Positions 24,152 through 33,122 of a DNA stretch of 35,232 bases are shown one piece after another. A program made the position numbers and the translations under genes. How positions within the stretch are numbered: the first letter of the stretch is position 1; each line of letters begins with the position of its first letter. Source of the stretch: Synergistaceae bacterium (GTDB lineage Bacteria > Synergistota > Synergistia > Synergistales > Aminobacteriaceae); NCBI GenBank assembly GCA_031277095.1, contig JAISLU010000010.1:1-35232 (forward strand), read 5' to 3'. The notes under the pieces were generated by a model. The model saw only the letters and a list, made by a program, of their open reading frames with translations, did not search any database and was not told where the DNA came from.

Positions 24152-26284
24152 TTAAACAGAAAGCGACAAAAGGTTGCGGTATATCGGATAAGGCCAGAGT
24201 TCCGCGGATATCAAGAGTTCCGCCGCGTCGCATGTGCTGCGTATCGAATCCATCAGAGGAACGCCCTCTTTGACCAAAAGGTCGGCCTTTGCCCGAGAGT
24301 TGAGCGTACCTACCATCATCTCTTTCAAAGCCCATAGCTTTTGTGCGTCTGCGATGAGCCCGGCTTTGAAGCACCCCAAATCGCGGATGTACTTCTTCCA
24401 AGGCGCGCCCTCTTTGAAATCCATGCCGTCCAGGGCGGAGAAGGATTTTTTCTCCAAAATGAGCTGCTTCGAAATCGCGGGCAGAATTCCCTCCCACAGC
24501 ATGTCATAGAGAATGGAAACCTCAATCTCCAGGGCCCGCTCGAAGGAGTCGATGCGGATCTCGTGAAGTATTTCCAGCTCTTGTCCTTTGAAGACCCCGA
24601 GGTTTTCCAGCATTTCTTTGTTCTTGGGCTTGAGGAGAAGGTCGATTTTTTCGGGCGTCGTCTCGGCCTCGATCAAACCTCTGCGGCGAGCTTCCTTATG
24701 CCACTCGCTGGAGTACGCGTCACCCTCGAACAAAATATGGGAACCCCGCTTGATCGCTTCCTTCACCGCGTCCAGCGCGACGTCGATAGGCTCCGCGCCC
24801 TTGGCCGTCCGCGATTCGATCATTGCCGTCAACTGCTCCAAGCCCCACGCCCACACGGAGGCGAACATCGTCACGGGCAGGGCGATGGACTGGGACGACC
24901 CCGGCGCGCGGAACTCGAACTTGTCCCCCGTGAAGGCGATAGGCGACGTTCTGTTGCGGTCGCAGTCGTGAGGCGTCAGCAGGGGAAGTTTGGCGAGTCC
25001 TATGTCCAGCTGTTCTTTGTCGGGCATTTTCAGGTCGGCCTTGTCCAACTGAGACAGGAGTTCCGTCAAGGTTTGTCCCAGGTAGACGCTCATGATACTG
25101 GGAGGCGCCTCGTGCCCGCCCAGGCGGAACATGTTTCCCGCCGTGGCGACGCTGGCCTGGAGCAAGCTGTGATACTCCGCCACACCCAGCACCACGGCCG
25201 AAAGGAAGGTCAGGAAGATGACGTTGCGGCGATGGTTGTTCGTCGCCTTCAAAAGGTTGCGCCCCTCGTTGTCCATCAGGGAGATGTTGATATGTTTACC
25301 GCTTCCGTTCATTCCCGCAAAGGGTTTCTCGTGGAACAAAAGGCGCAGGTCGTGGTTGCGGGCCAATTTGCGCATGGTCTCCATGACGATCTGGTTGTGG
25401 TCGCAGGCCATGTTGGCCTCGGAGAAAAGGGGCGCGAACTCGAATTGACAGCGCGCCACCTCGTTGTGCCGGGTCATGATGGGAACGCCCAGCAACGCGA
25501 GTTCACGGCATACGTCGTCCATGTAGGCAAGCACCCGGGGAGCGATGGCCCCCATATAATGATGATCCAGTTTCTGATCCTTGGCGGGCTGAGCGCCTAT
25601 CAGCGTCCGGCCGCAAAAACGGATGTCCGGTCTCTGCTGGGCCCTGGGGCGGTCCAAAAGGAAAAATTCCTGCTCCGGCCCTACGGTAACCCGTACGTTA
25701 TGGACACCCCGCTGGCCGAAAAACTTCAACAGCTTGAGAGACCGTTCTTCGATCGCGGCCAATGCGCGCAGCAACGGCGTTTTCTGGTCCAAAGGCGTTC
25801 CATCGTAAGAAAGGAAAACAGAGGGGATGCAAAGGGTACCTCCTTTGGCGCTCTTCATGATAAAAGCCGGGCTGCTGGGATCCCAAGCGCTGTAACCGCG
25901 CGCCTCGAAGGTGGAACGGGTGCCTCCCGAGGGAAAAGACGAGGCGTCCGGTTCGCCCTGTATCAAATCTTTCCCGCGGAAAATATCGATGGGCGACCCA
26001 TCGGGAGACGGCAGGGTGAAGGCCAGATGCTTTTCCGCCGTCAATTCCGTCAGGGGGTGGAACCAATGTGCCCAGTGAGTCGCTCCCTTGTTGATCGCCC
26101 AATCTTTCATGGCCATGGCCACGGCGTCCGCCAGAGAAGCGTCCAGCTTATGACCTCCCTCCATCGCCGCGACGAGGCGTTCGTACATATCGTTGTTCAG
26201 CCTTTCCTTCATGACTCTCCGGTCGAACATCATTGAACCAAAAATCTCCCTAACCTTCGGATAATCTTGCCCCAGCGTCATCAT
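24152..26284 (-). CDS. glnN: Glutamine synthetase type III
   Basis: Makes glutamine from glutamate, ammonia and ATP; type III enzymes are large dodecamers found in Bacteroides, cyanobacteria and many anaerobes. About 710 residues, the expected length. Seen: N-terminal type III domain (IFGSMMFDRRVMKERL), PSVFLSYDGTPLDQKTPLLRA, VTVGPEQEFFLLDR, HNEVARCQFEFAP (metal-binding region), FHEKPFAGMNGSGKHINISL, and GNMFRLGGHEAPPSIMSVYLG. Two adjacent ATGs (26284, 26281) follow GGAGG; I took the first. Promoter with an overlapping inverted repeat lies upstream. The C-terminal ~200 residues carry the helical type III extension. It fits ammonia assimilation in an amino-acid fermenter. Confidence 0.97.
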   Translation of the reverse strand: MMTLGQDYPKVREIFGSMMFDRRVMKERLNNDMYERLVAAMEGGHKLDASLADAVAMAMKDWAINKGATHWAHWFHPLTELTAEKHLAFTLPSPDGSPIDIFRGKDLIQGEPDASSFPSGGTRSTFEARGYSAWDPSSPAFIMKSAKGGTLCIPSVFLSYDGTPLDQKTPLLRALAAIEERSLKLLKFFGQRGVHNVRVTVGPEQEFFLLDRPRAQQRPDIRFCGRTLIGAQPAKDQKLDHHYMGAIAPRVLAYMDDVCRELALLGVPIMTRHNEVARCQFEFAPLFSEANMACDHNQIVMETMRKLARNHDLRLLFHEKPFAGMNGSGKHINISLMDNEGRNLLKATNNHRRNVIFLTFLSAVVLGVAEYHSLLQASVATAGNMFRLGGHEAPPSIMSVYLGQTLTELLSQLDKADLKMPDKEQLDIGLAKLPLLTPHDCDRNRTSPIAFTGDKFEFRAPGSSQSIALPVTMFASVWAWGLEQLTAMIESRTAKGAEPIDVALDAVKEAIKRGSHILFEGDAYSSEWHKEARRRGLIEAETTPEKIDLLLKPKNKEMLENLGVFKGQELEILHEIRIDSFERALEIEVSILYDMLWEGILPAISKQLILEKKSFSALDGMDFKEGAPWKKYIRDLGCFKAGLIADAQKLWALKEMMVGTLNSRAKADLLVKEGVPLMDSIRSTCDAAELLISAELWPYPIYRNLLSLSV

Positions 26285-26321
26285 AAAACCTCCAAAAAAA
26301 ATTTTCTGCAGCCTAGTGTGA

Positions 26322-26358
26322 ATAATAAGCGCTTTTAATTTATAAATCAAGTGCTTAT
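26322..26358 (-). promoter_or_regulatory. glnN promoter overlapped by an inverted-repeat operator
   Basis: Minus strand TTGATT (26345-26350), 17 bases, TATTAT (26322-26327). An inverted repeat ATAAGCGCTT (26325-26334) / AAGTGCTTAT (26349-26358), nine of ten pairs matching, covers both the -10 and -35 boxes. A dimeric repressor binding there would block RNA polymerase, probably in response to nitrogen status; the regulator is not known. Confidence 0.65.
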
Positions 26359-26413
26359 TTTAAAAGAAGGACATGCTATTTCGATTGGATTGCCAGCCGG
26401 TTACAAGAAAAGG

Positions 26414-27139
26414 TTAGCCCACCTGAGGATTGCGGTGATAGAAAATTTTTAACTCCATAGGGGATACGATGGGAAAAGCGGCGGGAAAAGCAATAGATTG
26501 AATAGAGTCATTCGACCGTGAATCCGCGTACGAGGCCTCGAGCATTTGGGCGGCGATCGCGGCCACGACGGCGGCGTCCGCCGGTGACAGAAGAATTTCC
26601 CGGGAGGTCAGCCCGGAGGTTTCGGCGGCTTTCTCGGGGTCGTCGGACACGAGGAGTATTTCTTCAGGATTTTCCTGGAGCCACGCGCCGAGCTGGTCGC
26701 CTCCGTACTCCCCCGGGGGAAGCTCGGTGTTCCCGTACTGGGCGCATCCGAAAGATGCGGCGTACACGCGTCCCTTTCCAGCGTAGACAAGGGCCAGGAC
26801 GGGACGCGATTTTGATTTTCCGGTGTAGGGATACGCCAGCATACGCAGCGTAGAGACCGGCGCGACCTTCACGCCCAAACCGTAGGCCAGCGCGGCCGCG
26901 TAGGAAGCCCCCACGCGGATTCCGGTGAAATACCCGGGGCCGTTGGTCACGGCCACCAAACCGATATCCTTGAAAGAACGGTTTGTCTCCTTCAGGACGC
27001 GCTCCACGACAAGAGGCAGCTCCGCGGCCTGGCGGCGCCCTATGTCGAGACGTTCCGACGCGAGAACCTCCCCGTCCTCGAAGACGGCGGCATTTGTCCA
27101 TCGAAGACTGCAATCCAGCGCCAAAATAAAATTTTTCAC
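26414..27139 (-). CDS. tsaB: tRNA threonylcarbamoyladenosine protein TsaB
   Basis: Non-catalytic partner of TsaD in making t6A at position 37 of ANN-reading tRNAs. Seen in 241 residues: ILALDCSLRWTNAAVFEDGEVL (N-terminal ASKHA strand), LVAVTNGPGYFTGIRVGASYAAALAYGLG (the family's conserved GPGSFTGLR line), and a second-domain start PVLALVYAGKGRVYAASF. Start uncertain: GTG 27139 gives the normal N-terminus but has only AAAAGG directly before it; a GTG at 27265 would add 42 residues that read like GC-rich spacer. It is the last gene of the liv-fchA-acpS-tsaE run, separated from tsaE by 175 bases. TsaD and TsaC are not in the window. Confidence 0.88.
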   Translation of the reverse strand: MKNFILALDCSLRWTNAAVFEDGEVLASERLDIGRRQAAELPLVVERVLKETNRSFKDIGLVAVTNGPGYFTGIRVGASYAAALAYGLGVKVAPVSTLRMLAYPYTGKSKSRPVLALVYAGKGRVYAASFGCAQYGNTELPPGEYGGDQLGAWLQENPEEILLVSDDPEKAAETSGLTSREILLSPADAAVVAAIAAQMLEASYADSRSNDSIQSIAFPAAFPIVSPMELKIFYHRNPQVG

Positions 27140-27142
27140 CTT

Positions 27143-27166
27143 TTGTAAACGTTCAAGCTCAGGGGG
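27143..27166 (-). repeat. 24-bp repeat, copy B (inverted partner at 23986)
   Basis: Exact inverted match of 23986-24009, just upstream of the tsaB start. The spacer between tsaE and tsaB that contains it also holds runs of C/G and a hairpin formed by CTGAC and GTCAG with flanking C4/G4, without a T tract. Confidence 0.8.
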
Positions 27167-27314
27167 GCGGAACTCGCTCGGCCCCGGCGGGGTCCTCACT
27201 GGCCCCCCCGAGACCCCCTGACGAAAACGTCTGTCAGACGGGGATCGAGTGTCGAGAGTTACCACTTTTTCATCTTTTCCCCTTTTTGCCTTTTTGCCTG
27301 CATCGTATCGGAAT

Positions 27315-27830
27315 TCATGTTTCCGAAATTAAATTCTCCGGTCCCAAATTTCCCAGTTCCAAATTCGCCAGACCAATTTCTTTCAGACCGCGGAGCGCGG
27401 ATTCCGCTTTCGTTCCCAAAGAGGACATTCGGAAAATCCTGCCCGTCTCTCCTTCGGTCTCGATGGCAATCCGAAGCGCCTCAAAATCCGGAGGGGTTTG
27501 CCAGCGGTCCGGCCACTCTACGATCAAGATACAGGTTTCGTCCAGGTAATCCTGGAGCCCGAGATTTTCCACGTCCCCGGGCTTCAGCCGATAAAGATCT
27601 GCGTGGACCAGGGTACAGCGGCCGGTGGGATACTCGTTCACCAAAGTGAAAGAGGGACTGCGAACGCGGGTTGTCCCTAGAGATTCTCCTATGCCTCGGG
27701 TCAGGAGGGTCTTGCCCGTTCCGAGATCGCCCGAAAGCAGCACCGCCATGCCGGGCACGAGAAATTTGCCCAACATACGCCCGAAATTCAGCGTCATTTC
27801 CTCGGAAAAAGAACGAAAATAAAACTTCAC
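27315..27830 (-). CDS. tsaE: tRNA threonylcarbamoyladenosine ATPase TsaE
   Basis: P-loop ATPase that resets the TsaB-TsaD complex during t6A synthesis. Seen in 171 residues: Walker A GDLGTGKT at 34-41, SPSFTLVNEYPTGRCTLVHADLYRL (switch region), and the signature ...IVEWPDRW. The last ~20 residues, ANLELGNLGPENLISET, come from three 15-base repeats and lie beyond the normal family end. The GTG start overlaps the stop of the upstream small membrane protein gene (GTGA). Confidence 0.95.
   Translation of the reverse strand: MKFYFRSFSEEMTLNFGRMLGKFLVPGMAVLLSGDLGTGKTLLTRGIGESLGTTRVRSPSFTLVNEYPTGRCTLVHADLYRLKPGDVENLGLQDYLDETCILIVEWPDRWQTPPDFEALRIAIETEGETGRIFRMSSLGTKAESALRGLKEIGLANLELGNLGPENLISET
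27318..27368 (-). repeat. 15-bp repeats encoding the TsaE tail
   Basis: Minus-strand units GCGAATTTGGAACTG, GGAAATTTGGGACCG and GAGAATTTAATTTCG run in frame up to the stop codon. Confidence 0.8.
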
Positions 27831-28153
27831 TTTGCACCCTTACTTGGCGGATCTTTTATTGCTTTTATTATTTTTATTTCTTCTTTTTCTTCCCGTTCGA
27901 GGCGCAACCGCTCTCGTCGCCGGAACACGCCGCGCAGCAAAAACATCGCGATAACGAAGCAAATTGTGAAAATGAGTTTTCGGCTGACGTCGATCCCTGC
28001 GGCACTCATCCGGCCGGCGCCCATAATAAAGACCGCCGCGACCCCAAACCCCAGGGCCGAGACGAAAAGTCCTCTGCGCCGTATACGCTCGGTTTTACGC
28101 AGCTCTTCGTCCCAATCGACGCGCCGTCTGTTTCCCATCCTATGCCTTCTCAT
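27827..28153 (-). CDS. Small basic membrane protein, unknown function
   Basis: 108 residues: a very basic N-terminus (MRRHRMGNRRR), two hydrophobic helices (about 30-50 and 57-77), and a charged, Arg/Glu-rich C-terminal tail ending in repetitive KIIKAIKD. The ATG at 28153 has AAGAGGG just upstream and lies nine bases beyond the acpS stop; the gene then overlaps tsaE by four bases. A longer frame to 28249 exists but would overlap acpS. No family recognised. Its place in the operon implies expression, and the positive-inside pattern puts both ends in the cytoplasm. Confidence 0.6.
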   Translation of the reverse strand: MRRHRMGNRRRVDWDEELRKTERIRRRGLFVSALGFGVAAVFIMGAGRMSAAGIDVSRKLIFTICFVIAMFLLRGVFRRRERLRLEREEKEEIKIIKAIKDPPSKGAK

Positions 28154-28164
28154 GATACGCCCTC

Positions 28165-28569
28165 TTACGACACGCCCACGCCGTTTCGGAACGCCTCGAT
28201 CACCACGGCGGCCACGGCGTAATCTCCATCGTGGCTGAGGGACACCCACGCCCGCTTCCTTCCCTCGGCGAAGTCGGCGGCAAAATCCGCTTCCGAGGGA
28301 AAGACAAGGCTGGGAACGCCGTTCGTCCGTTCCAGGTAAACGGAAAGCGCCACTTTATATATGGAGACGCCACTGGCCTTGGCGAACGCCTCCCGGGCCG
28401 CGAAGGCCGAGGCGAAACTCGCCGCCTGGGCGCGGAGGTTTTCTTTACCCTTGCCCCTGGCGTAGGCGATCTCCGGCGGGCGGAAGATCCGCTGCACGAA
28501 ATAGGCGGAACGGACCGCCTTCTCCATGCGGGAGATGCTGCAGAGGTCCACGCCCAACCCCGCGATCAT
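28165..28569 (-). CDS. acpS: Holo-[acyl-carrier-protein] synthase
   Basis: Transfers phosphopantetheine from CoA to acyl carrier protein, needed for fatty acid synthesis. Seen in 134 residues: GLGVDLCSI with Asp8, FASAFAAREAFAKASG with Glu60 (the Mg-binding pair of the family), and the closing SLSHDGDYAVAAVV. Length is normal for a trimeric AcpS. The ATG overlaps the fchA stop (ATGA), so the two are coupled. Not functionally related to amino acid uptake, so it is a housekeeping passenger in this operon. Confidence 0.95.
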   Translation of the reverse strand: MIAGLGVDLCSISRMEKAVRSAYFVQRIFRPPEIAYARGKGKENLRAQAASFASAFAAREAFAKASGVSIYKVALSVYLERTNGVPSLVFPSEADFAADFAEGRKRAWVSLSHDGDYAVAAVVIEAFRNGVGVS

Positions 28570-29222
28570 GAAAGCAGTCGGGCGACCCCGGTCTCCACCG
28601 TCTGGAGCAGCTCAGCGGCTTCTTGCTCCACTCGCTCCATCCAGGCCCTTTTTTCGGCTGCCGTGCCTTTCGTTTCGCTATTTTTCCCTATATCTTTTTC
28701 TTTTAAAAAGGGCAGGTTGATCTTCACGTTGACTAGGGCGCCCTTCAGTCCCGCGTAGGCCTGAGCCGCTCCCACCGAAAGGTCACTGACGGCGTTGACG
28801 TTGCTTTTTCCCACGAGGGATTCGGCGAGTTTCATCACCGCCAGACAGTACTCCGCCGTCGCCTGGGGGGAAGCGATCGCCTCTCTGTAGGCGGCCTGGA
28901 TCGCGTCGCTGCGGCGGGCCTTTTCCTCGTCCGTTCCTTTGGGCATACCCAACGCGGCCATGACCGTGTCGAAGGCGTCCGTGTCTTTCTGGATAGCCTC
29001 CAGAAGTTTCACCCTCAAGTCGTCCGCGCTGGCCAGAGTTTTTCTGACCAGGGGCTCCTGTTCCGCGTACTTCGCCTTGCCTGCCGTCAGGTTGCAGACC
29101 ATGGAAACCAGCGCCGCTCCCAAGGCGCCGGACAGCGCCGCCGCACTGCCGCCCCCGGGGGCGGGCGCGTTAGAACTCAATTTTTCCGTAAAATCTTTTA
29201 TCGTCATTTCGGTCAAGGACAT
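28566..29222 (-). CDS. fchA: Formiminotetrahydrofolate cyclodeaminase
   Basis: Converts 5-formimino-tetrahydrofolate to methenyl-tetrahydrofolate and ammonia, in histidine, purine or glycine fermentation. Seen in 218 residues: SSNAPAPGGGSAAALSGALGAALVSMVCNLTAGKAKYA (hallmark N-terminus of the cyclodeaminase family), SNVNAVSDLSVGAAQAYAGLKGALVNVKINLPFL. It is a separate short protein, not fused to formiminotransferase. AGGAGG precedes the ATG. It follows livF by 33 bases and overlaps acpS. Fits an amino-acid fermenter that takes up its substrates with the Liv transporter. Confidence 0.93.
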   Translation of the reverse strand: MSLTEMTIKDFTEKLSSNAPAPGGGSAAALSGALGAALVSMVCNLTAGKAKYAEQEPLVRKTLASADDLRVKLLEAIQKDTDAFDTVMAALGMPKGTDEEKARRSDAIQAAYREAIASPQATAEYCLAVMKLAESLVGKSNVNAVSDLSVGAAQAYAGLKGALVNVKINLPFLKEKDIGKNSETKGTAAEKRAWMERVEQEAAELLQTVETGVARLLS

Positions 29223-29237
29223 CGCTGTGCCTCCTGA

Positions 29238-29255
29238 TTTATCGCTTTTCTGAAT

Positions 29256-29271
<16 letters not shown>
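29238..29271 (-). repeat. 16-bp direct repeat across the livF stop codon
   Basis: AGAAAAGCGATAAAT occurs twice: once at the end of livF, including its stop, and once just after. The second copy would code a second REKR-stop in another frame. Confidence 0.7.
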
Positions 29272-29974
<703 letters not shown>

Positions 29975-29978
<4 letters not shown>

Positions 29979-30829
29979 GCGTTCTCCGCCTCCTCGCCGC
30001 CCAGATACGCGTTCAGCACCTCAGGATCGTTCTGTATCTCCTCGGGCGTGCCCTCCGCGATTTTTGCCCCGAAGTTCATACATATAATATGGGGGCATAT
30101 CTCCATGATGACGTCCATGTGGTGTTCAATGACCAGGGTCGTCAATTTGAACTCGCGGTGAATGCCGGTGATGAGATCGTTCAGGGCGAAAACCTCCTCC
30201 GGGTTCATGCCCGCCGCCGGCTCGTCCAGTAGCAAGAGCTTGGGATCCAGCGCCAGGGCCCGCGCGATTTCCAGCCGCCTCTGCATTCCGTAGGGCAGGG
30301 TCCCGGCCGCCTGAAACATGCGGTCGGCCAGCCCGACCCTCTCCAGAAGTTCCATGCTCTTGGCGCGAATGTGCTTTTCCACGCCGTCCCACCGTCCCAA
30401 GTGCAGCAGAGATTCGACGAAGCTGTAGTGGTAAGCGGGATCCGGCCGGTAGCTTGGCGACAGATGCCCCCGGAGAGTTTCGCGGAAAGAGTAGCGATAG
30501 CGATTCTGCATGGCCGTCATCACGTTTTCCAGGGCCGAGGAGCGCCCGAAAAGGCGCAGGTTCTGAAACGTGCGGGCGATACCCAGCCGGTTGACCTGGT
30601 AGGCCATGAGCAGCGTGATATCCTGCTCGCGAAACCAGATACACCCCGACGTAGGGCTGTAGACGCTGGATATCACGTTGAACACCGTCGTCTTACCCGC
30701 TCCGTTGGGGCCGATGATCCCTGCCAGCTCGTTCTCCATGATGGTGAAACTCATGTTTCGGACGGCCTGCACTCCGCCGAAAAACATGCTCATTGCGTCG
30801 AGTTCGAGGAGTACCCGTGAGTTTTCCAT
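29975..30829 (-). CDS. livG: Branched-chain amino acid ABC transporter ATPase LivG
   Basis: Second ATPase of the Liv system. Seen: MSMFFGGVQAVRNMSFTI, Walker A GPNGAGKTTVFNVIS, LGIARTFQNLRLFGRSSALENVMTAMQ, signature LPYGMQRRLEIARALA with Walker B LLLLDEPAAGMNP, and VIEHHMDVIMEICPHIICMNFGAKIAEGTP. The signature is the LivG form (PYG instead of SGG). It is slightly longer than E. coli LivG, with an insertion around SYRPDPAYHYSFVESLLHLGRWDG. ATG 30829 gives the family start; a GTG at 30841 would add four residues. Confidence 0.96.
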
Positions 30830-30847
30830 ATCCTTACCCACCCTTTC

Positions 30848-31810
30848 TTACCCTCTCTCTTTCGGCCGCGCGTCGGGGCGAGGCATCGGACGAAAAACGG
30901 AACGGAGGGTTTGGATGGGAATGAAGGACCATATTTCACGGCTGCCCAGCAGCCCCTCCGGCCGCAGCACCATAATGACGACCAGCAAGCACCCATAGAT
31001 CAGCATTCTGTACTGAGAGATGTCGCGGAAATACTCCATTACCGAGGTTACGATCGCCGACCCCAACAGGGTCCCGCTCATGGAGCCCAGCCCCCCGAAG
31101 ACCACCACCGCCGTCAGCTCCGTGGACTTCATCATGTCGAACATGGACGGCTGAATGAAGTTCATGTACCCCCCCAGCAGCGCGCCGGATATGCCGCAGT
31201 AGAACGCGGAAATCAGAAGGGCCTTCATGCGGGACGAAGGCGTGTGAAAGCCCATCAGGGAAGCCGCGACGCGGTCGTCTCGCGACGCCTTCAGTTCCCG
31301 GCCCAAGCGGCTGTAAATCAGGTTGAACATGCCGATGCCCAGCACCGTGAAAAACCCCACCGCCACCGTGCGGCTGGTGTAAGAATCGATGCCCGGAAAC
31401 CCCCGGGCGCCGCGGGTGAAGGACTGCCAGTTTTCCAGAACCAGGCGGATGGCCTCCCCCAAGCCAATGGACGCGATAGCGTAGTAGTCGCCCGTGAGCC
31501 GGAGGGTCGGCATACCGATCAGCCAGGCGATCAGCACGGCGATGATCCCGCCCGCTACGATGGCGGGAAACCAGTGGACGCCGTAACGCACCGTCATAAT
31601 GGCCGCGGTGTAGGCGCCCAGCGCCATATAGGCCGCGTGCCCCAGGCTGAAAATACCTGTAAAACCCGTCAGAAGCGAAACTCCCATCGCAGCGATGCAG
31701 TTGATGCAAAGGAGGGCGACGATCCCTTCTTCATAACCCGAAAGAGGCATAAAAATCAGGATCAAACCCAAAACCACAAAGGCGGAGCTGGCCCAAAGAC
31801 TCTTTTTCAC
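30848..31810 (-). CDS. livM: Branched-chain amino acid ABC transporter permease LivM
   Basis: Permease subunit, 320 residues with about nine helices. Seen: AAMGVSLLTGFTGIFSLGHAAYMALGAYTAAIM (core BPD_transp_2 motif), LRLTGDYYAIASIGLGEAIRLVLENW, RELKASRDDRVAASLMG (coupling loop) and VVFGGLGSMSGTLLGSAIVTSVMEYFR. The GTG start has AGGAAGGGG upstream and follows livH by 15 bases. The C-terminal tail is rich in Arg and Pro. Confidence 0.96.
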   Translation of the reverse strand: MKKSLWASSAFVVLGLILIFMPLSGYEEGIVALLCINCIAAMGVSLLTGFTGIFSLGHAAYMALGAYTAAIMTVRYGVHWFPAIVAGGIIAVLIAWLIGMPTLRLTGDYYAIASIGLGEAIRLVLENWQSFTRGARGFPGIDSYTSRTVAVGFFTVLGIGMFNLIYSRLGRELKASRDDRVAASLMGFHTPSSRMKALLISAFYCGISGALLGGYMNFIQPSMFDMMKSTELTAVVVFGGLGSMSGTLLGSAIVTSVMEYFRDISQYRMLIYGCLLVVIMVLRPEGLLGSREIWSFIPIQTLRSVFRPMPRPDARPKERG

Positions 31811-31825
31811 GTTTTCCGCCCCTTC

Positions 31826-32743
31826 CTAGATTTTGTCGCTGATCTGTCTGCCGAAAAAGCCCGCCGGCTTCACCAGCAGCATGATGACCAGCATGGAGAA
31901 GACCACCAGGTCCCGCATCTGACTGCTGATGAACCCCGCGGTGAGCATCTCGGCCAGGCCCAAGATGAGGCTGCCCACCACCGCGCCGGGAAGACTCCCC
32001 AATCCTCCGATGACCGCGGCGACGAAGGCCTTGGTGGTAATCCCACCCAACTGAGGGTACAGGGTGTAGCGAACGGAAAGAAAGATGCCCCCCACGGTGG
32101 CCAGAAGTCCGGCGACGAAGAACACGATGGAGATCAGCAAGGAGACGTTGACCCCCATCAGCCCCGCTGTGTGCAGGTCGCAGGCAGCGGCCCGGATGGC
32201 GAGCCCCCATCGGGTTCGAGACAGGAAAAATTGCAGCCCCCCCAGGAAAAAAACCGCCACGACCAAGGACAAAATATCGGAGCTGCTGACCGTGACGTTC
32301 CAGCCCAGGTTGAAAAGAGCGGAGGGGAAAATGTCCTGAGGCAGCGCCCTGAAGCGTCCGCCCACGAGGATGACGAAGATGTTCTCGATGACGATGCTGA
32401 CGCCCATAGAGGCGATCAAGAGGTAAAGCGTCATGGAAGTGCGTTCGCGTATGGGTTTGTAGGCCAATCTCTCGGTCAATACAGCGACGATTCCCGCGCC
32501 TCCCAGAGCGCCCAGGCTCGCCAGCCAGATGCCGGAGGAGGGTATCTCGAAAAAACCGTAGACGTCGACTCCGGACAACAGCCCGTAACAAATATATCCC
32601 CCGACGACCAGGAAACCGCCGTGGGCGAAGTTCGAAAACGAAAGAATGGAATAGACGAGAGAATAGCCCACCGCGATCAACGCGTAAACCGAACCCAACG
32701 AAAGGCCGTTGATGATCTGCTGAAACAAAGTCGAAAATTGCAC
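31826..32743 (-). CDS. livH: Branched-chain amino acid ABC transporter permease LivH
   Basis: Permease subunit, 305 residues, first gene of the Liv operon. Seen: QQIINGLSLGSVYALIAVGYSLVYSILSFSNFAHGGFLVVGGYI, RERTSMTLYLLIASMGVSIVIENIF, LAIRAAACDLHTAGLMGVNV, KAFVAAVIGGLGSLPGAVVGSLILGLAE. Start GTG 32743 has GGAG six bases upstream; the TTG at 32755 would place that site inside the coding part. Copy 2 of the dispersed repeat begins 30 bases upstream and may hold the operon promoter. Confidence 0.96.
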   Translation of the reverse strand: MQFSTLFQQIINGLSLGSVYALIAVGYSLVYSILSFSNFAHGGFLVVGGYICYGLLSGVDVYGFFEIPSSGIWLASLGALGGAGIVAVLTERLAYKPIRERTSMTLYLLIASMGVSIVIENIFVILVGGRFRALPQDIFPSALFNLGWNVTVSSSDILSLVVAVFFLGGLQFFLSRTRWGLAIRAAACDLHTAGLMGVNVSLLISIVFFVAGLLATVGGIFLSVRYTLYPQLGGITTKAFVAAVIGGLGSLPGAVVGSLILGLAEMLTAGFISSQMRDLVVFSMLVIMLLVKPAGFFGRQISDKI

Positions 32744-32773
32744 ACTGTTCTCCAAAAATATCGCCCCCTGAAC

Positions 32774-32888
32774 TCGATCTATAGTGAATTAAGATAAAAA
32801 GCCTAAAGTTAGAATAGCTAAAAACAAGTCAATTGCTCTATTTAGCGCGTGTAAATTTAACATTTTTTAAGTTGAACGACTGTACCTT
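32774..32888. repeat. Dispersed non-coding repeat, copy 2 (upstream of livH)
   Basis: Near-identical to 10108-10228, lacking ten bases near its start. It fills much of the 379-base livH-rqcH gap, the rest of which holds the small Met/Lys/Arg ORF and unassigned sequence. See copy 1 for the shared blocks. Confidence 0.8.
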
Positions 32889-33053
32889 TGCCCGTCTTTA
32901 TCTTCACATGAAAATGCACCGCTGCAAAAGACATCCCATAGGCGCCGAAAACCGTATCATATCATAAATCCTATTTAAAATGAGTGAACGCTTGAGTTCT
33001 TAGGAAGCAGAGTGGGAGCGCCGAATGTTATACTTCAAGAAAAAGAAGAAAGA

Positions 33054-33116
33054 ATGATGAAGAGAAAGAAAATGAAGAGAAAGAAAATGAAGAGAAAGAA
33101 GATGAAGAGAAGGTGA
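33054..33116 (+). CDS. Possible 20-residue polybasic leader ORF upstream of rqcH
   Basis: ATG at 33054 opens a frame of 20 codons with stop TGA at 33114-33116: two Met, then KRKK-M three times, ending in KRR. It is encoded by four 15-base units (33056-33115). The stop lies six bases before the rqcH ATG, and the repeat supplies the rqcH ribosome site (AAGG). The upstream region AAGAAAGA is a weak ribosome site for this ORF. Translation is unproven; the same kind of repeat occurs in this window at places that are plainly not leaders. Confidence 0.35.
   Translation: MMKRKKMKRKKMKRKKMKRR
33056..33115 (+). repeat. Four 15-bp tandem repeats before rqcH
   Basis: Units GATGAAGAGAAAGAA, AATGAAGAGAAAGAA (twice) and GATGAAGAGAAGGTG. 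Purine-only on one strand apart from T, unlike the surrounding sequence. Confidence 0.9.
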
Positions 33117-33122
33117 TGTTTT

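Noticed and set aside
27140-27265. Longer TsaB start at GTG 27265
   Set aside because: Adds 42 residues rich in Arg and Pro with no family counterpart; the region contains the 24-bp repeat and GC runs, so it reads as spacer.
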